Shown: positions 61,488 to 64,000 of the stretch, one piece after another
Layout: each line of letters opens with the position of its first letter
Numbering within the stretch: the first letter of the stretch is position 1
NCBI RefSeq assembly: GCF_900215155.1
Contig: NZ_LT907980.1
Location: 1,054,001 to 1,118,000, forward strand
Origin: Marinobacter sp. LV10R510-11A
GTDB taxonomy: Bacteria; Pseudomonadota; Gammaproteobacteria; Pseudomonadales; Oleiphilaceae
Length of the DNA stretch: 64,000 nucleotides
Direction: 5' to 3'
Program-made: the position numbers and the translations under genes
Notes under the pieces: model-generated
What the model saw: only the letters and a program-made list of their open reading frames with translations
Told to the model about the DNA's origin: nothing
Databases searched by the model: none

Positions 61488-61505
61488 CTAACGGGAGCAA
61501 GGTTA

Positions 61506-63731
61506 ATGTTACGCAAGCTCCACAGTTGGCCCGGATTGGTCGCAGCCCTGCTTCTGTTGGTGCTGGCGACCTCCGGAGTGGTTTTGTCCGTTGTACCTGC
61601 AATCGAACGGGCGGGCTCGACCATCCCGGCGACCGGTGAGCTCAGTGTTGCTGATTTGGCCGAGCGTGTAGTGGCGCATTATCCGGGCACCGAGCAGATC
61701 CAGCGCTCTCTCTCAGGTGAAGTCGTCGTCTATTACAGCCATGACCGACAGCCGGGCGCGGATCTGGTTAACCCCCTGACCGGTGAGGGCATTGCCCCCT
61801 ATCAGCCCTCAGCCTTTTTGCGCTGGGTGAAGAACTTACACCGATCTTTTTTGTTGGATGATGCAGGCCGAATGCTTGCAGGCGGACTGGCTGTGATAAT
61901 GCTGCTGCTCTGCCTATCCGGCATGTTTCTGCTGGCTCGACGTATGGGAGGCTGGAAGGCAATTTTAAAGCCGATTGCAGGTTCTGGTAGCCCACGGATT
62001 CACGCCGAGCTGGCCCGGTTTGCGGTTATTGGTTTGTTACTGTCGGCACTGACAGGTAGCTACATGTCTGCGGTAAGGTTTGGCCTTCTACCGGAGGCTG
62101 CCACTGCGGAGCCGTCATTTCCGGCGGAGGTTTCAGGTGGCACACCGTTACCGGTGAGCTCTCTGATCGCGCTAAAAAACGTGGATGCCAACGAGCTGCG
62201 TGAGCTGGTGTTCCCTTATCCGGACGATCCCAGTGACGTCTATTCCCTGAACACCACTAAGGGCTCCGGGTTCGTTGATCAGTCAACCGGAGAATTACTG
62301 CAATACCAGCCACGTTCTGCCGGTAACCAGTTCCAGCACTGGATGATCCGCTTGCATACGAGTGAAGGCCTGTGGTGGTTAGGCCTGATTCTCGGGATGG
62401 CTGCGCTGACCGTGCCGGCACTGTCATTTACTGGCATACAGATCTGGTGGAAGCGACGTTCATCATCCGTGCGTCTTGATGAAGGCGCCAGCATCGAAGC
62501 GGCGGATGTAGTAATTCTGGTGGGTTCGGAAGGCAATACCACCTGGGGTTTTGCCAAGGATCTCCAAGGTAAGCTCAGTCAGGCCGGCAAGAAGGTACAT
62601 TGTGCGCCAATGAATGACCTGGCAGAGCGCTATCCCCAAGCGTCTGTGCTTTTTGTTCTGACATCAACCTACGGTGACGGCGACGCGCCCTCATCCGCCA
62701 GTCAGTTCATGACTCGACTTGCACGCTTTCAGGCGCATGACGGATTGGCGTTTGCAGTTCTGGGATTTGGTGACCAACAGTTCCCAAAATTTTGCCAGTT
62801 TGCGGTGGATGTGGGTGCTGCCCTAAGTAGCAAAGGCCTGCACCAAATGCATCCCGTTACCCTAATCGATCGCCGTTCCGCACTGCAGTTTCGGGAATGG
62901 GGCGAGGCTATCAGCGAGCCCATGGGCATCTCTCTGGCACTGACTCATAATCCTGCGCCCGCCGTCACATCGGAGTTCGAGCTTGTTGAACGTGTTGACT
63001 ATGGCGTTGCGGTAAACGCGCCTACCAGCATATTACGTTTCAAACCGGTACAAGACCGTAGAAACCTCTGGCAGATGTTGTCTTTCAGAAGCCGGTCACA
63101 CCGGCCGAGTTTCGAGGCAGGCGACTTGTTTGGCGTTGCGCCACCAGGGGATAACACGGCCCGATTGTATTCGCTGGCGTCTTCTGACTCAGATGGGCAG
63201 TTGGAAATCTGCGTGCGAAAACAGACCCATGGCCTGTGTTCAGGTTACCTGCACAGCCTCACACCGGGAGATCAGATTACCGGGTTTATTCAACAAAACC
63301 CGGGCTTTCGTCCAGCGGGTGGTGCGACACCCATTATTCTCATTGGTGCCGGCGCGGGCATCGGCCCACTGGCCGGTTTTATCCGAAAAAATACCGATCT
63401 GAGCCCAATGTACCTGTATTGGGGCGGACGCAATCCGCAATCGGATTTCCTCTATCAACCGGAGCTTGGCGGTTATCTGAATGACCACCGCCTTACGGGG
63501 TTGAATACGGCGTTTTCACGATCGGCAGAAAAAGCCTATGTTCAGGACGCCATCATTGCTGATGAAACCGAGTTGCGACAACTGATTGAGAAAGGTGCCC
63601 AGGTGCTGGTATGTGGAGGACGGGGCATGGCCTCTGGTGTAAGCCAAGTATTTGACTCCATTCTCAAGCCATTGCACTTGGATGTAGATGCGTTAAGAAC
63701 CGAGGGGCGCTACCTGGAGGATGTCTACTAA
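61506..63731 (+). CDS. PepSY-TM / flavodoxin / FNR fusion oxidoreductase
   Basis: 741 residues: N-terminal PepSY-associated membrane domain with about four helices (residues ~5-30, ~125-145, ~170-190, ~285-310; KLHSWPGLVAALLLLVLATS, then NLHRSFLLDDAGRML); then a flavodoxin domain (VILVGSEGNTTWGFAKDL, FVLTSTYGDGDAPSSASQF, residues ~335-480); then an FNR-like FAD/NADP domain (IILIGAGAGIGPLAGFIR, then VLVCGGRGMASGVSQ, residues ~520-735). It carries electrons from NADPH through FAD and FMN to the membrane, presumably to reduce periplasmic metal chelates. Third gene of the operon from box J. Confidence 0.88.
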   Translation: MLRKLHSWPGLVAALLLLVLATSGVVLSVVPAIERAGSTIPATGELSVADLAERVVAHYPGTEQIQRSLSGEVVVYYSHDRQPGADLVNPLTGEGIAPYQPSAFLRWVKNLHRSFLLDDAGRMLAGGLAVIMLLLCLSGMFLLARRMGGWKAILKPIAGSGSPRIHAELARFAVIGLLLSALTGSYMSAVRFGLLPEAATAEPSFPAEVSGGTPLPVSSLIALKNVDANELRELVFPYPDDPSDVYSLNTTKGSGFVDQSTGELLQYQPRSAGNQFQHWMIRLHTSEGLWWLGLILGMAALTVPALSFTGIQIWWKRRSSSVRLDEGASIEAADVVILVGSEGNTTWGFAKDLQGKLSQAGKKVHCAPMNDLAERYPQASVLFVLTSTYGDGDAPSSASQFMTRLARFQAHDGLAFAVLGFGDQQFPKFCQFAVDVGAALSSKGLHQMHPVTLIDRRSALQFREWGEAISEPMGISLALTHNPAPAVTSEFELVERVDYGVAVNAPTSILRFKPVQDRRNLWQMLSFRSRSHRPSFEAGDLFGVAPPGDNTARLYSLASSDSDGQLEICVRKQTHGLCSGYLHSLTPGDQITGFIQQNPGFRPAGGATPIILIGAGAGIGPLAGFIRKNTDLSPMYLYWGGRNPQSDFLYQPELGGYLNDHRLTGLNTAFSRSAEKAYVQDAIIADETELRQLIEKGAQVLVCGGRGMASGVSQVFDSILKPLHLDVDALRTEGRYLEDVY

Positions 63732-63839
63732 TCGCTGTGCCTGAAGGCTCTACTACCGTACGGCCTAAGAGCGATGTCAAAACGCATGCTAGTATCAAAG
63801 GCGAACAAATCGAACAAATCGGACAACTTGGAGGGCGCT

Positions 63840-64000
63840 ATGCAACTCGGAATGATCGGTCTTGGGCGCATGGGTGCGAGTATGACGCGACGCCTGATGG
63901 CTCATCAGCATACCTGCGTTGTTCACGACACGCGCCCTGAAGCGGCAGCGCCACTTGGTAAACTAGGTGCGGTAAGCGCGACATCGATCGAAGATCTGGT
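63840..64000 (+). CDS. gnd: 6-phosphogluconate dehydrogenase, N-terminal part (3' end outside window)
   Basis: The first 53 residues are visible, starting at an ATG with a GGAGGG site: the Rossmann NADP-binding motif LGMIGLGRMGASMTRRLM is the signature start of 6-phosphogluconate dehydrogenases and related 3-hydroxyacid dehydrogenases, and the following CVVHDTRPEAA fits the decarboxylating bacterial type. Too short to exclude a related beta-hydroxyacid dehydrogenase. Separated by ~110 bp from the PepSY operon. Confidence 0.7.
   Translation, partial: MQLGMIGLGRMGASMTRRLMAHQHTCVVHDTRPEAAAPLGKLGAVSATSIEDL

Overview
The window reads as gammaproteobacterial DNA of about 55% GC. Marinobacter or a close marine relative is my best guess, from the mix of CopA/CopB, DUF5676/YHS, PepSY-reductase and isocitrate dehydrogenase genes; this was not tested by any search. 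It is a metal-resistance and envelope-stress region with heavy mobile-element scarring, joined to ordinary chromosomal genes (isocitrate dehydrogenase, a molybdenum hydroxylase, the start of 6-phosphogluconate dehydrogenase).

Layout. 0-27 kb is a copper/silver-type island. It holds two copies of a YHS + DUF5676 pair, a haem c lipoprotein, an isoprenylcysteine methyltransferase-like protein, a CopA multicopper oxidase with CopB, a DsrE / beta-propeller / EamA-transporter operon, a CusCBA-like RND efflux system, and small Met/His-rich periplasmic proteins. Between them lie one intact and two decayed copies of a glutathione-synthetase-like ATP-grasp protein, three copies of the beta-propeller gene (one intact), a Tn3-family remnant and an IS30 copy. 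27-34 kb has a DksA-like protein, a DUF1499 lipoprotein, a tyrosine recombinase, a Sel1 protein and a TetR-controlled DevBCA/MacAB-like ABC exporter. 33.5-40.6 kb is an envelope-modification block: an LTA-synthase/sulfatase-type transferase facing a GtrA-GtrB-GT39-response regulator-kinase operon. 40.7-44.1 kb is an AT-rich PAS-GGDEF-EAL gene destroyed by a second IS30, a frameshift and a nonsense codon. It is followed by a broken DUF748 gene, isocitrate dehydrogenase and a two-subunit molybdenum hydroxylase. 51.8-57 kb is a second copper module (cupredoxin, CopA, CopB, PhoPQ-like two-component system). 57-63.7 kb is a redox/PepSY module (ferric-reductase-like protein, a second two-component system, PepSY, DUF2271, and a PepSY-flavodoxin-FNR fusion).

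Main discovery. Twelve promoters in the window share one exact layout read directly from the sequence: a 16-bp direct repeat (TTCAG, six bases, TTCAG or a close variant), then exactly ten bases, then a -10-like hexamer. Nine of them front copper-type genes. Three variants, with GTCAG as second half-site, front the PepSY/reductase module and its own regulator. The 11-bp periodicity is typical of OmpR/PhoB-family response regulators, and both two-component operons carry the box in their own promoters. This ties the scattered genes into one or two regulons. It also exposes a probable small RNA of about 97 nt at 20592-20688, with the box at its promoter and a strong intrinsic terminator at its end. 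The intact ATP-grasp protein is a good candidate for an undescribed metal-related ligase.
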